A DNA stretch of 64,000 nucleotides from Vicinamibacterales bacterium (GTDB lineage: Bacteria; Acidobacteriota; Vicinamibacteria; Vicinamibacterales; Fen-181), in assembly GCA_036504215.1 (NCBI GenBank), contig DASXVO010000028.1, positions 62,001 through 126,000 of the forward strand, read 5' to 3'. Below are positions 53,210 through 61,466 of this stretch, one piece after another. The notes under the pieces were generated by a model. The model saw only the letters and a list, made by a program, of their open reading frames with translations, was not told the DNA's origin and did no database searches. The position numbers were made by a program, and so were the translations under genes. Every line of letters starts with the position of its first letter. Position 1 is the stretch's first letter.

Positions 53210-54948
53210 GCGGCAAGTCCCTGGTCGCCACGCGGACCGGTGGGCTCGGTGTCGAGTTCGCCGTAGATCCGTTCGAGCTCGCCGACGAGTTCGTCGCGCC
53301 GCACCGCGAATGCTTCATCGCTGCCCGGCCCTGCCGTGTGCTTCTCCTCGAGCGCCAGCAGGTCCCGAAAGACCCGTTCGCGCCGCGTTTCGAGTTGCTG
53401 GCGGACAGCGGCCTCGGCCGACCGCCCCCGCGTGCGGAGCGCGCCCCAGGCACCGCCCGCCACGAGCAGCGCGGCGAGCGTCAGCGCCACGTTCCGGGGC
53501 CACGTCGGGTGATGCGGCAATCCGGCCAGATCCAGCGCCAGCACGTCGCCAGCCTTCAGGGCCGGCCCCATCCCGATCAACGTCGGTTTTCCGGTGTCGG
53601 TCACCTCGCGAACGTTCGTGAGCTGTGGCGAGGACAGCGTCATCGCACCGGTTCTCTCCGCGATGAGCGTGACTTGATCGAAGGCGACCGGAAGCGGCTG
53701 CCGGATCGCCACGCGGGCCGAAGGCTGCAGCGAATAGGCGATCTGGACGGACGTGACGCCGGGTCGGAATGGCCCCGTCACCGTGACGTGCGGACCGTTG
53801 GCCTTGGCCAGCGGGGACGACCCCTCGAGGACCGTCGTGTTCTGCGCACCCGCGGGCAGGTCGAAGACGACTGGCGACGCGGTCTTCACGGGAGCCCCCG
53901 GGTTCTTGTTCACCAAGTCGAACAGGTAATAGACCTGCAGCACCTCGTCTTCGAACTGCAGGATGACCCGGGACTGGCCGCCGAGCGATACGGAGCCGGG
54001 CACGGCCTCCCTGGCGATCTGCAGTTCCGCCGACTTGTCGGCCGCGACCAGCATCAGCACGACGCCGCCTTGGGGCGGTATCTGGAATTCCTGCGACTCG
54101 AGGCGCTCGCCATCGACCGTCGTGACGGCCTGCACCGTGGTTCCCGGCGCCAGGCCGGTCAGCAACGCGTGGCCCGTCTGATCGCTCTTCACCGTCTGCT
54201 TCTTCCCGTTCACGGTGAAGTCCACCGAGTGGTCGATGATCAGGTTGGACAGCACGCCGCGGACCAGCCTCACCGAAACGGCACCAGCGGGCACGGTTTC
54301 CGACGGCCTTGGGATCCCGGACATGGCCTTCGCATCCGGCATGCCGGCCACGCCGCCCATGCCTCCCATCTGCGCCTGGACGGCCGATCCGACAAGCAGG
54401 CTACCGCCGACGACGAGCACGGCAACCACGTGCCGGGCGCGCTTCCCCACCGTGGCCTGACGCGCGGCGAGTTCCCTCTCGATCACCTCCCGGTATGCCG
54501 CGCTGCCGCTGTCCAGCTGGCGCATCACCCGCAGGGCCCTGGTGCGAAGGCGCCCCGTCATCTCCTGCCAATCAGCTTCGGACACCTTCCCCATCGCACG
54601 GTCGAACTCCAGTTCCTTGATCGCGCGAAGCGCCAGCGTCTTCTCGCGTTCGAGCGCAGCCCGCGTCCGTCCGCCCAACATCTCCGGCGTGTCCAGGGAG
54701 TCCGGCTGCGCAAGTGGCCAGAGCATGCGGAGCGCCGCGTAACCCGCCACACCAGCAGCCATGACGGTCAGACAGATGAAGATCACGTTGGCAGGACGCG
54801 TCCCGCGGACCGCGATCGCCGCGGCCGACGAGGCGATCAACGTCCCGATCACGAACAGGTGCCATGGCTGGAACCCGCTGACGACTGGGGTGGCTTCTGC
54901 GCCCGGTGGCGCTTGCGGTCGGCGTTTAGTCGAGGTCTCTGAGCTCAT
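53206..54948 (-). CDS. Large membrane protein of the ccm operon with two similar cytoplasmic helical modules
   Basis: The 580-residue protein has two hydrophobic helices near the N-terminus (about 28-45 and 51-75), then a helical region rich in Glu and Arg (EREKTLALRAIKELEFDRAM, about 95-115), a third helix at about 175-195, a periplasmic beta-rich region to about 505, a fourth helix (NVALTLAALLVAGGAWGAL) and a C-terminal helical region (RRERVFRDLLALEEKH). The N- and C-terminal helical regions share the same pattern and resemble the CcmI/CycH-type module. Its start overlaps the ccmF coding region by about 23 bases. The function is inferred from location. Confidence 0.6.
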   Translation of the reverse strand: MSSETSTKRRPQAPPGAEATPVVSGFQPWHLFVIGTLIASSAAAIAVRGTRPANVIFICLTVMAAGVAGYAALRMLWPLAQPDSLDTPEMLGGRTRAALEREKTLALRAIKELEFDRAMGKVSEADWQEMTGRLRTRALRVMRQLDSGSAAYREVIERELAARQATVGKRARHVVAVLVVGGSLLVGSAVQAQMGGMGGVAGMPDAKAMSGIPRPSETVPAGAVSVRLVRGVLSNLIIDHSVDFTVNGKKQTVKSDQTGHALLTGLAPGTTVQAVTTVDGERLESQEFQIPPQGGVVLMLVAADKSAELQIAREAVPGSVSLGGQSRVILQFEDEVLQVYYLFDLVNKNPGAPVKTASPVVFDLPAGAQNTTVLEGSSPLAKANGPHVTVTGPFRPGVTSVQIAYSLQPSARVAIRQPLPVAFDQVTLIAERTGAMTLSSPQLTNVREVTDTGKPTLIGMGPALKAGDVLALDLAGLPHHPTWPRNVALTLAALLVAGGAWGALRTRGRSAEAAVRQQLETRRERVFRDLLALEEKHTAGPGSDEAFAVRRDELVGELERIYGELDTEPTGPRGDQGLAA

Positions 54949-57409
54949 CGTCGAGCCGCGCCTCCAGTTCGGTGTCCACACGTTCCGCAGATGGCGTCGG
55001 GAGGGCCGGCGCAGGCTCGCCCTTGGCGGGCCTGCGGGACCACCTGATCGCCGCGATGCCGACGACGAGGAGACCACCTGCGCCGATGACGTAGGGAAAC
55101 AGCCACGCGAGCCGGTTGAATCCTTTGTCGATAGGCATCGCCAGCGGTTCCTGGCTCCCGTACTTCTTGATGTAGTACTGCAGGACCTGTTCGCGCGTGA
55201 GACCCATCTTGACCAGATTCCCAATCTCCGCGCGCATCTCCGCAGCATAGCCGCACGTGCACTCACCGACGAGCTGCCGGCCGCACGTGCCACACATGCA
55301 GATCAGGGACTTGTAGAGATCCCGCTCGAGGGCCGTCTTCGGCTCCACCGGCCTGAATGCCGGGCTCTCGACGTGCTGTGCGGCCACGGGCCCGCCCATC
55401 AGCAGCAGGACCAGCACGAGCATCGCGATCGTCGCCGGTGCGGGCACCTTCGATGTCGCGAACCCCAGCGCCTGCTCGGGCAACAGCGCCAGCATCGTTC
55501 CGAGTGCCAGGACGCCGAATCCGACCCAGATCCAGTCCACCAGAGGATTGATGACGACCTGCAGGCTGACCGACTGATCCTGCAACTCGAAGCCCGGCAT
55601 GACGATGTACAGGTCCTCGGCCACGCTTCGCCGAATCGCGACCTGTGACACCGGCTCCTGCTCGTGCCTGCGATAGAGCCATTTCCCGGGGAACGCCTTG
55701 TCGATTTCCTTGCCGTCTCGGAACACCGTCAGGTGCCCGGTGATCATCTGCTTCTGCCCGTCGTCGGTCACCCGCACACCGTCGTTGCGGATCACGTAGT
55801 GGCCGACCTGCGCCTGCTGGCCGGGCTTCAGCACCATCTGCTCGTCGATCTTGAACGCCTGGCCCGTGAACCCGAGGAACATCAACACGATGCCCAGGTG
55901 AACGATGTAGCCGCCGTAGCGGCGCTTCGATCGGGCCACGAGTCCAACCATCGCCGTGAGGTAGTCGGTACCCGAGGCCTGCCGGCGAACCGCTGCACCG
56001 CGGACGAACTCCTGAACGACCGTCACGCCGACGAATGCGCAGAGCGCGAAGCACAGTCCCGGCGGCCAGAAGGGAATTCCGGCAAGGGACAGTCCGACCG
56101 GCGTGAGCACGGCGACGATCGTCGCCCAGAGGAACTGTTCCCGGAGATTGGTCGGTGTAGACTTCCGCCACGCGAGCAGCGGGCCGACCCCGGTCAGGAA
56201 CAGCAGGATCAACCCGATCGGAAGCATCCACTTGTTGAAGAACGGCGGACCGACCGTCAGGCGCTCGCCGGTCAACGCCTCGCTGATCGTCGGGAACATC
56301 GTCGCGAACAGCACGAAGAGCGCGGCGAACAGCAGCACCCAGTTGTTCACGAGGAAGGCGGCCTCCCGCGACACCCACGAATCGAGTTCGTGGCGTGACC
56401 GCAGCAGCGGCAGGCGGTAGACGATGTAGCCGAAGCTCACCGTCAGGATGACGAGCATGAAGCCCGTGAACAGCCACGCGAGTTGGCGGTCCTCGCCGAA
56501 CGCGTGCACCGACTGGACGACGCCGGAGCGCGTCATGAACGTGCCGAAGATCGTCAGGAAGAACGTGACGACCACGAGCGTGACGTTCCAGACGCGCAGC
56601 ATGCCGCGGCGTTCCTGCACCATGACGCTGTGCAGGAAGGCGGTGCCGGTGAGCCAGGGCAACAGCCCCGCGTTCTCGACCGGGTCCCATCCCCAGTATC
56701 CGCCCCAGCCCAGCACTTCGTACGCCCAGATCATCCCGAGCGTCAGGCCGAACGAGAGGAACAGCCAGCTCACCATCGTCCAGCGCCGGACGGCGCGCAG
56801 CCAGGCGTCGTCGAGGTGCCCGGTGATTAGCGCCGCGAGGCCGAAGGCGAACGGGATCGTCATCCCGACGAACCCGACGTACAGCGACGGCGGATGGATC
56901 GCCATGTAGGCGTTCTGAAGGAGCGGATTGAGACCCTTCCCCTCCGTCGGCGCCACGAGCAGATACGTTTCGAACGGGTTCTTGTGGATGACCATCAAGA
57001 ACAGGAAGAACATCTGCACCACGGAGATGATCGCCACGACGTATGGCATCAGTTCGCGGTGGCGTTCCCGGTTCACGTGGACGGCAACCGAGCCGAAGAT
57101 CGCCAGCAGGAACACCCAGAACATGATCGAGCCGTCGAGGCCGCCCCAGTAGGAGGTCAGCTTGTAGATGAACGGCTGCACCGTGTCCGAGTAGTGCTGG
57201 ACGTATTTGATGCTGTAGTCGTCGGTGACGAAGGCGTGGATGATCACCGCGGTGCCGACCGTGAGCAGCGCGGCTACGAAATAGAATGCGCCGATTGCGC
57301 TGTCGATCAGACTGCGGGATCCACGCCGAGCACCGGTAACTGCCGCGGCCGCCGCGTAGGCGGAGACCACGAACGCCGCGAGGAGTGTGAAGGTGCCAAG
57401 GGAGGCCAT
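54926..57409 (-). CDS. ccmF: CcmF heme lyase fused to a CcmH-like thiol domain
   Basis: The 827-residue protein contains the full CcmF core with the tryptophan-rich loop WGGYWGWDPVENAGLLPWL and heme-binding histidines, about fifteen hydrophobic helices, and a periplasmic domain near 480-600. From about 665 onward it continues with a CcmH-like domain, cysteines at 704, 706, 709, 717 and 719 (CMCGTCGRQLVGECTC), the LTREQVLQYYIKKYGSQEPL helical repeat and one more transmembrane helix at about 770. This combines heme lyase and thiol-reducing roles. Proteobacterial CcmH has LRCLVCQ with two cysteines, so this is a distinct variant. Confidence 0.9.
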   Translation of the reverse strand: MASLGTFTLLAAFVVSAYAAAAAVTGARRGSRSLIDSAIGAFYFVAALLTVGTAVIIHAFVTDDYSIKYVQHYSDTVQPFIYKLTSYWGGLDGSIMFWVFLLAIFGSVAVHVNRERHRELMPYVVAIISVVQMFFLFLMVIHKNPFETYLLVAPTEGKGLNPLLQNAYMAIHPPSLYVGFVGMTIPFAFGLAALITGHLDDAWLRAVRRWTMVSWLFLSFGLTLGMIWAYEVLGWGGYWGWDPVENAGLLPWLTGTAFLHSVMVQERRGMLRVWNVTLVVVTFFLTIFGTFMTRSGVVQSVHAFGEDRQLAWLFTGFMLVILTVSFGYIVYRLPLLRSRHELDSWVSREAAFLVNNWVLLFAALFVLFATMFPTISEALTGERLTVGPPFFNKWMLPIGLILLFLTGVGPLLAWRKSTPTNLREQFLWATIVAVLTPVGLSLAGIPFWPPGLCFALCAFVGVTVVQEFVRGAAVRRQASGTDYLTAMVGLVARSKRRYGGYIVHLGIVLMFLGFTGQAFKIDEQMVLKPGQQAQVGHYVIRNDGVRVTDDGQKQMITGHLTVFRDGKEIDKAFPGKWLYRRHEQEPVSQVAIRRSVAEDLYIVMPGFELQDQSVSLQVVINPLVDWIWVGFGVLALGTMLALLPEQALGFATSKVPAPATIAMLVLVLLLMGGPVAAQHVESPAFRPVEPKTALERDLYKSLICMCGTCGRQLVGECTCGYAAEMRAEIGNLVKMGLTREQVLQYYIKKYGSQEPLAMPIDKGFNRLAWLFPYVIGAGGLLVVGIAAIRWSRRPAKGEPAPALPTPSAERVDTELEARLDDELRDLD

Positions 57410-57530
57410 GGGTTACTCGCTGACCGCGCGGACGTCCACCAGGAACCCGAGCGGGACGTGTTGACTCTCCGGTGTTCGTCCCGACCGAACCCCAATGACA
57501 GACGGCTGCGACAGGAATATGAGGTTTCGC

Positions 57531-57959
57531 CTACACGCCAGGTGCGGCGGCAACCTTCTTCGCTTCGTACTTGGAGGGACACTTCGCCATGACGCCGTTC
57601 GGCGAGACGTGGAAGCCGTCCGGCTCGAGCTTGCCCTTCAGTACAACCTCCGCGTCATCCGAAAACGTGTCCGGGACGATTCCGGTATAGTGGGCCGACA
57701 CGACACGGACGCCGTCGCCGACCTTGTTGGTGACCTTGAACTTGTAGTCGAGCGAATCACGCTTGCGCAGGATGGAGTCCCTGACGACGTAGCCGTGAAG
57801 CTGCAGGTTCTTGCCCTGCCACGCGGCGGGATTCACGAGCACCTCGTCGACGTGCTTGTAATACTCGGTGCCTTCGCGAAGCGTCGCGCGCAGGAGGCCG
57901 CCCAGAGCGAGAGCCAGCACGACCACCGTCAGTCCGATCTTGACGCCCTTGTTTGCCAT
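57531..57959 (-). CDS. ccmE: Cytochrome c maturation protein E, CxxxY type
   Basis: The 142-residue protein has an N-terminal membrane helix (VKIGLTVVVLALALGGLL) and the OB-like fold of CcmE (WQGKNLQLHGYVVRDSI, VRVVSAHYTGIVPDTF, DDAEVVLKGKL). Canonical CcmE binds heme through His in HxxxY near the C-terminus; here the site reads CPSKY (C127, Y131), a CxxxY variant known from Desulfovibrio, archaea and some other groups. It is the heme chaperone of the operon. An AAAGG site precedes the ATG at 57959, and the gene heads the ccm run. Confidence 0.9.
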   Translation of the reverse strand: MANKGVKIGLTVVVLALALGGLLRATLREGTEYYKHVDEVLVNPAAWQGKNLQLHGYVVRDSILRKRDSLDYKFKVTNKVGDGVRVVSAHYTGIVPDTFSDDAEVVLKGKLEPDGFHVSPNGVMAKCPSKYEAKKVAAAPGV

Positions 57960-58012
57960 AGTGCCTTTCGCTGGTTTTCCCCAAACCAGAATACCGTCTG
58001 GCGCCGAATGGG

Positions 58013-58594
58013 TCAATCGCCTGCCGATTCTCCGCCACCCTTGAACCCCATCTGCCGCATCATCTGCCAGACGCGCGCGACGGGCAGGCCCACCACGTTG
58101 GAGTACGAGCCGACGATTCGGTCGACGAATCGCGACGCCAGCCCTTGCACGGCGTAGGCGCCCGCCTTGTCCGCCGGTTCGCCCGAAGCGACGTACCAAC
58201 TGATCTCCCGGGAACTGAGAGGCAGGAATCGGACTCGGCTGGTGTCCACCGCCGACACCTCGTCCATCCCGTGCCTCAGCGCTACGCCTGTCAGCACCTC
58301 GTGCTCACGTGCGGACAGCAGATGCAGCATCCGGACCGCGTCCGCCTCATCCACGGGTTTCCCGAGGATGAGGCCATCCACGACCACCGCCGTGTCGGCC
58401 CCGAGCACGACGGCTTCGGGCGGCGCCTCAACCGTCCGCGCCTTGGCGACGGCCAGCCGTACGACATACTCCGCCGCGCATTCGCCATCGCGCGTTCGCT
58501 CGTCCACCTCCGCGGGGCGGACCTCGAACTCGAAGCCGGCGGCGGCCAGCAACTGAGCGCGACGTGGTGAGCCAGACGCAAGAATCAGACGCAC
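58013..58594 (-). CDS. maf: Maf-like nucleotide pyrophosphatase
   Basis: The 193-residue protein has [16 protein letters not shown] at the N-terminus and [17 protein letters not shown], the two motif regions of Maf/YhdE enzymes. These hydrolyse non-canonical or damaged nucleoside triphosphates such as dTTP, UTP or methylated derivatives, and are linked with septum formation. It is the first gene in the leftward run that continues into ccmE, with a 53-base gap containing a small hairpin, CTGGTTT with AAACCAG at 57971-57989. Confidence 0.92.
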   Translation of the reverse strand: MRLILASGSPRRAQLLAAAGFEFEVRPAEVDERTRDGECAAEYVVRLAVAKARTVEAPPEAVVLGADTAVVVDGLILGKPVDEADAVRMLHLLSAREHEVLTGVALRHGMDEVSAVDTSRVRFLPLSSREISWYVASGEPADKAGAYAVQGLASRFVDRIVGSYSNVVGLPVARVWQMMRQMGFKGGGESAGD

Positions 58595-58638
58595 GGAACG
58601 ATCTTACATGGTCCAATCAATGAGAGAATACGGACATC

Positions 58639-58932
58639 TTGGATTCACTGTCCTCGGTTCTCCCCAACGCGGTCCGCATACTCCTCCGACAGGGCCCGAT
58701 GTCGCCCGGCAAACTCCGGTTGGCCTGGCGCGTCGCTGTCGGTGCAGCCATCGACCGGGTCACCACGGTTTCGATGGACGACCACAAGGTCGTGCAGGTG
58801 GTGGCCCCTGACGCCACATGGCGTCGAGAGCTCAAACGCTCGCAAGCCCTCATCCTATCCAGGCTGCGGGACCTGGTGGGCGCCGACGAAGTGGCGAGTG
58901 TGAAGATCCTGGGCAAGAGCGGCAAGGAGTAA
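58639..58932 (+). CDS. DciA-like (DUF721) protein
   Basis: The 97-residue protein has the DUF721 pattern: SPGKLRLAWRVAVGAAIDRVT and VVAPDATWRRELKRSQALIL, matching the DnaA/DciA N-terminal-like domain of DciA, the ancestral loader of the replicative helicase. It lacks the usual N-terminal or C-terminal extension, and the start is a TTG at 58639. A DciA role is inferred; DUF721 proteins of this size are common and could be partial. It precedes a YdjM-like gene by 10 bases. Confidence 0.7.
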   Translation: MDSLSSVLPNAVRILLRQGPMSPGKLRLAWRVAVGAAIDRVTTVSMDDHKVVQVVAPDATWRRELKRSQALILSRLRDLVGADEVASVKILGKSGKE

Positions 58933-58942
58933 AGGAGCAGAC

Positions 58943-59725
58943 GTGGCGAGTCCCGTGGGACACGCGTTGGCCGGGATGGCGGTCGGGTGGGTGATCTCGG
59001 GTGCTGGAGGTGCCAGAGGTGCTGATGGTGCCGAAGGTGCTGGTGCTGGAGGTGCCAGAGGTGCTTATGGTGCTGAAGGTGCGGGTGCCAGAGGTGCTGA
59101 TGGTGCTGAAGGTGCGGGTGCCAGAGGTGCTGATGGTGCTGATGGTGCGGGTGCCGGGGGGGCGAGGACTCGGTGGCTCGAGCGGTGGGGCCCAACCCTC
59201 GCATTCGCGATCGCCGGGTGCGCCCCGGATCTGGACTTGCTGGTCGACCGCCATAGCCAGTACACCCACAGCCTCGGCGCGGCGCTGATCGTCCTCGCGG
59301 TCGGCTTCATCGTGGTGCGGCCGCGATCGAGAGTTGCCGCGGTGTTCGTCGTTGGCATCGCCGCCGCCTACGGTTCTCACGTGCTGGTCGACTGGCTGAC
59401 CGAAGACACGTCGCCGCCGATCGGCATCATGGCCCTGTGGCCGTTCAGTTCCGAGTACTACGTGTCGCCGGTCAGCGTCTTCGGAAGTCTCGCCCGACAC
59501 GTGTGGTTGAGAAGATACTGGTGGCTGAATACCACCTCCCTCCTTCGTGAGTGGGCGATTCTCGTTCCATTGGCGCTCCTGGCGTGGCGACTCCGGGGGC
59601 CGGGCCGGCTTCAAGCGCCGCCCCGCGGCAGTTCCTGCCACACGGCGCCGGCCGAGGCGACGAAATTCTCGCCGTCCCCACCGTCGCCGGTCGATGATGG
59701 CGAAAGTCCATACACCTCCAAATAA
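58943..59725 (+). CDS. YdjM-like membrane-associated metal-dependent hydrolase with collagen-like insertion
   Basis: The 260-residue protein starts at GTG 58943, with AAAGGAGC eight bases upstream. The family signature (VGHALAGMAVGWV, then APDLDLLVDRHSQYTHSL and AYGSHVLVDWLTEDT) is intact and includes the conserved Asp and His that could bind metal. Inserted after the first helix (residues 20-73) is a Gly-Ala-X run whose DNA is a tandem repeat. Four or five hydrophobic helices follow. The repeat lies in a predicted loop, so it may be tolerated without function. Members of this family are otherwise uncharacterised apart from YdjM's link with the SOS response. Confidence 0.72.
   Translation: MASPVGHALAGMAVGWVISGAGGARGADGAEGAGAGGARGAYGAEGAGARGADGAEGAGARGADGADGAGAGGARTRWLERWGPTLAFAIAGCAPDLDLLVDRHSQYTHSLGAALIVLAVGFIVVRPRSRVAAVFVVGIAAAYGSHVLVDWLTEDTSPPIGIMALWPFSSEYYVSPVSVFGSLARHVWLRRYWWLNTTSLLREWAILVPLALLAWRLRGPGRLQAPPRGSSCHTAPAEATKFSPSPPSPVDDGESPYTSK
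59000..59155 (+). repeat. In-frame minisatellite coding a Gly-Ala-X run
   Basis: GGTGCTGGA, GGTGCCAGA, GGTGCTGAT and GGTGCTGAA nonamers alternate, with hexamer GGTGCG breaks, forming 33-42 base units repeated four times. The codons are GGT and GCT-rich, unlike the GGC/GCC-rich surroundings, which points to replication slippage rather than selection for sequence. The frame is kept throughout. Confidence 0.85.
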
Positions 59726-59768
59726 CTATGTAATAGGTATTTATTCATCTCACGCAAGTCTCTTTCGC

Positions 59769-59798
59769 TTGACATTACAGCCGGCACGCCTCTAGAAT
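59769..59798 (+). promoter_or_regulatory. recA promoter
   Basis: TTGACA (59769-59774) and TAGAAT (59793-59798) are separated by 18 bases. This is the only close match to both boxes before recA and gives a leader of about 74 bases. A LexA operator was not recognised. Confidence 0.65.
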
Positions 59799-59825
59799 GC
59801 TGGGGCTGAGAAGGTCAGACGATGT

Positions 59826-59852
59826 GACCCCGTGGCGGTAAGCGCCGGGGTC
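59826..59852 (+). promoter_or_regulatory. Hairpin in the recA leader
   Basis: GACCCC and GGGGTC flank GGCG and CGCC around GTAAG, making a 10-base stem with a GT bulge. It lies 26 bases upstream of the recA ATG and just before the GAGGAG ribosome binding site. It might modulate translation or stabilise the mRNA. Confidence 0.45.
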
Positions 59853-59878
59853 GAACTGGAACCTGGAGAGGAGCGCCG

Positions 59879-60904
59879 ATGGCCGCCGACGATCGCAACG
59901 AACGCAGTAAGGCCCTGGATGTCGCCGTCAGTCAAATCGAGAAGCAGTTTGGCAAGGGGTCCATCATGCGGCTCGGCGTCAAGGGCGCGATCGCGCCGGT
60001 CGATGCCATTCCCACCGGATCGATCAGTCTCGACTTCGCACTGGGCATCGGCGGCGTGCCGCGTGGCCGCGTGGTCGAGATCTTCGGGCCCGAGTCGTCG
60101 GGCAAGACGACGCTCGCGCTCCAGGTGATCGCGCAGGCCCAGAAACTCGGCGGCATGGCGGCCTTCGTGGACGCGGAACATGCGCTCGACGCCACCTACG
60201 CCCGAAAGCTCGGTGTTGATCTCGACAACCTGCTGGTCTCACAGCCGGACAATGGCGAGCAGGCGCTCGAGATCGTCGAAGTCCTCGTCCGATCGGGCGG
60301 CGTGGACGTGGTCGTGGTGGACTCGGTCGCCGCGCTCGTGCCACGGGCGGAAATTGAAGGCGAGATGGGCGAAGCCCAAATGGGTCTCCAGGCCCGGCTC
60401 ATGTCACAGGCGCTTCGCAAGCTCACGGGCGTCGTCTCGAAGTCGAAGACCTGCCTCGTCTTCATCAACCAGTTGCGCGAGAAGATCGGCGTCATGTTCG
60501 GCAACCCCGAGACGACGACGGGCGGGCGCGCGCTCAAGTTCTACGCGTCGGTGCGCCTCGACATCCGGCGCATCGCGACCATCAAGGACGGCGATGTCAT
60601 CATCGGCGGCCGCACCCGCGTCAAGGTGGTGAAGAACAAGGTGGCGCCGCCATTTCGCGAGGCGGAGTTCGACATTCTCTACGGCGAGGGGATCTCGCGC
60701 GAGGGTGACCTCCTCGATTCGGCTGTCGAGCGGAAGATCGTGGACAAGAGCGGCACGTGGTTCGCCTACAGCGGCGATCGGCTCGGCCAGGGACGCGAGA
60801 ACGTCAAGCAGTACCTGCGCGACAACCCCGAGGTCACGCAGGCCATCGAGGATCGTCTCCGCAAGGAGATGGGGCTCACCCACGAAGAAGCGGCCGAAGC
60901 CTGA
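59879..60904 (+). CDS. recA: Recombinase A
   Basis: The 341-residue protein has the Walker A GPESSGKT at 70-77, the [18 protein letters not shown] loop and the L2 region ending in [20 protein letters not shown]. It forms filaments on single-stranded DNA for homologous recombination and for LexA cleavage. A GAGGAG site and a long leader with a hairpin precede the ATG. It is followed 4 bases later by a LOG-family gene, not by the frequent neighbour recX. Confidence 0.97.
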   Translation: MAADDRNERSKALDVAVSQIEKQFGKGSIMRLGVKGAIAPVDAIPTGSISLDFALGIGGVPRGRVVEIFGPESSGKTTLALQVIAQAQKLGGMAAFVDAEHALDATYARKLGVDLDNLLVSQPDNGEQALEIVEVLVRSGGVDVVVVDSVAALVPRAEIEGEMGEAQMGLQARLMSQALRKLTGVVSKSKTCLVFINQLREKIGVMFGNPETTTGGRALKFYASVRLDIRRIATIKDGDVIIGGRTRVKVVKNKVAPPFREAEFDILYGEGISREGDLLDSAVERKIVDKSGTWFAYSGDRLGQGRENVKQYLRDNPEVTQAIEDRLRKEMGLTHEEAAEA

Positions 60905-60908
60905 CGCG

Positions 60909-61466
60909 GTGCCACGTCCGAGGACCCTCACCCGCATCTGCGTCTTCTGCGCGTCGAGCGACGGAGTGCTTGGCGCGTACGGCGCGGCGGCCGTCTCGCT
61001 CGGCCGCGGGCTTGCCGCCCGCGGCCTCGGACTCGTCTACGGCGGCAGCAACATCGGCCTGATGCGGTTGCTGGCGGATGCCGCGATCGAAGGCGGCGGC
61101 GAAGTGATCGGCGTCATCCCTCAACAACTCGTCGACCGCGAGCGCGCACACCGCGGCCTCACCGACCTCCGCATCGTCCGCTCCATGCACGAGCGGAAGG
61201 CGCTGATGGCCGATCTGGCCGATGCGTTCGTCGCGCTGCCCGGCGGCTACGGCACGCTCGACGAGTTCTGCGAGGTGCTCACGTGGGCGCAGCTCGGCTT
61301 GCACAACAAACCCTGCGCGCTGTTGAACGTCGCCGGGTACTACGACGGCCTGCTTGCGCTCTTTGCGCGGGCGCGCCGCGAGGGATTCCTGTACAGCACG
61401 GGCCGCGACGTCATCGTGGAGGATGACGTGGAGCGACTGCTCGATCTGGTGATGAACCAGCCATGA
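60909..61466 (+). CDS. LOG-family protein (TIGR00730-like phosphoribohydrolase)
   Basis: The 185-residue protein has the LOG signature [12 protein letters not shown] and [20 protein letters not shown], with MHERKALM in between. Proteins of this family release cytokinin-like free bases from nucleoside monophosphates (LOG activity) or are lysine decarboxylase-like in older annotation. The GTG at 60909 follows recA by four bases. The stop overlaps the ATG of the aldehyde dehydrogenase (ATGA), so the three genes could be co-transcribed. Confidence 0.85.
   Translation: MPRPRTLTRICVFCASSDGVLGAYGAAAVSLGRGLAARGLGLVYGGSNIGLMRLLADAAIEGGGEVIGVIPQQLVDRERAHRGLTDLRIVRSMHERKALMADLADAFVALPGGYGTLDEFCEVLTWAQLGLHNKPCALLNVAGYYDGLLALFARARREGFLYSTGRDVIVEDDVERLLDLVMNQP

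Noticed and set aside
59000-59155. A CRISPR-like array.
   Set aside because: Units are contiguous, in frame and lack spacers; it is a coding minisatellite.
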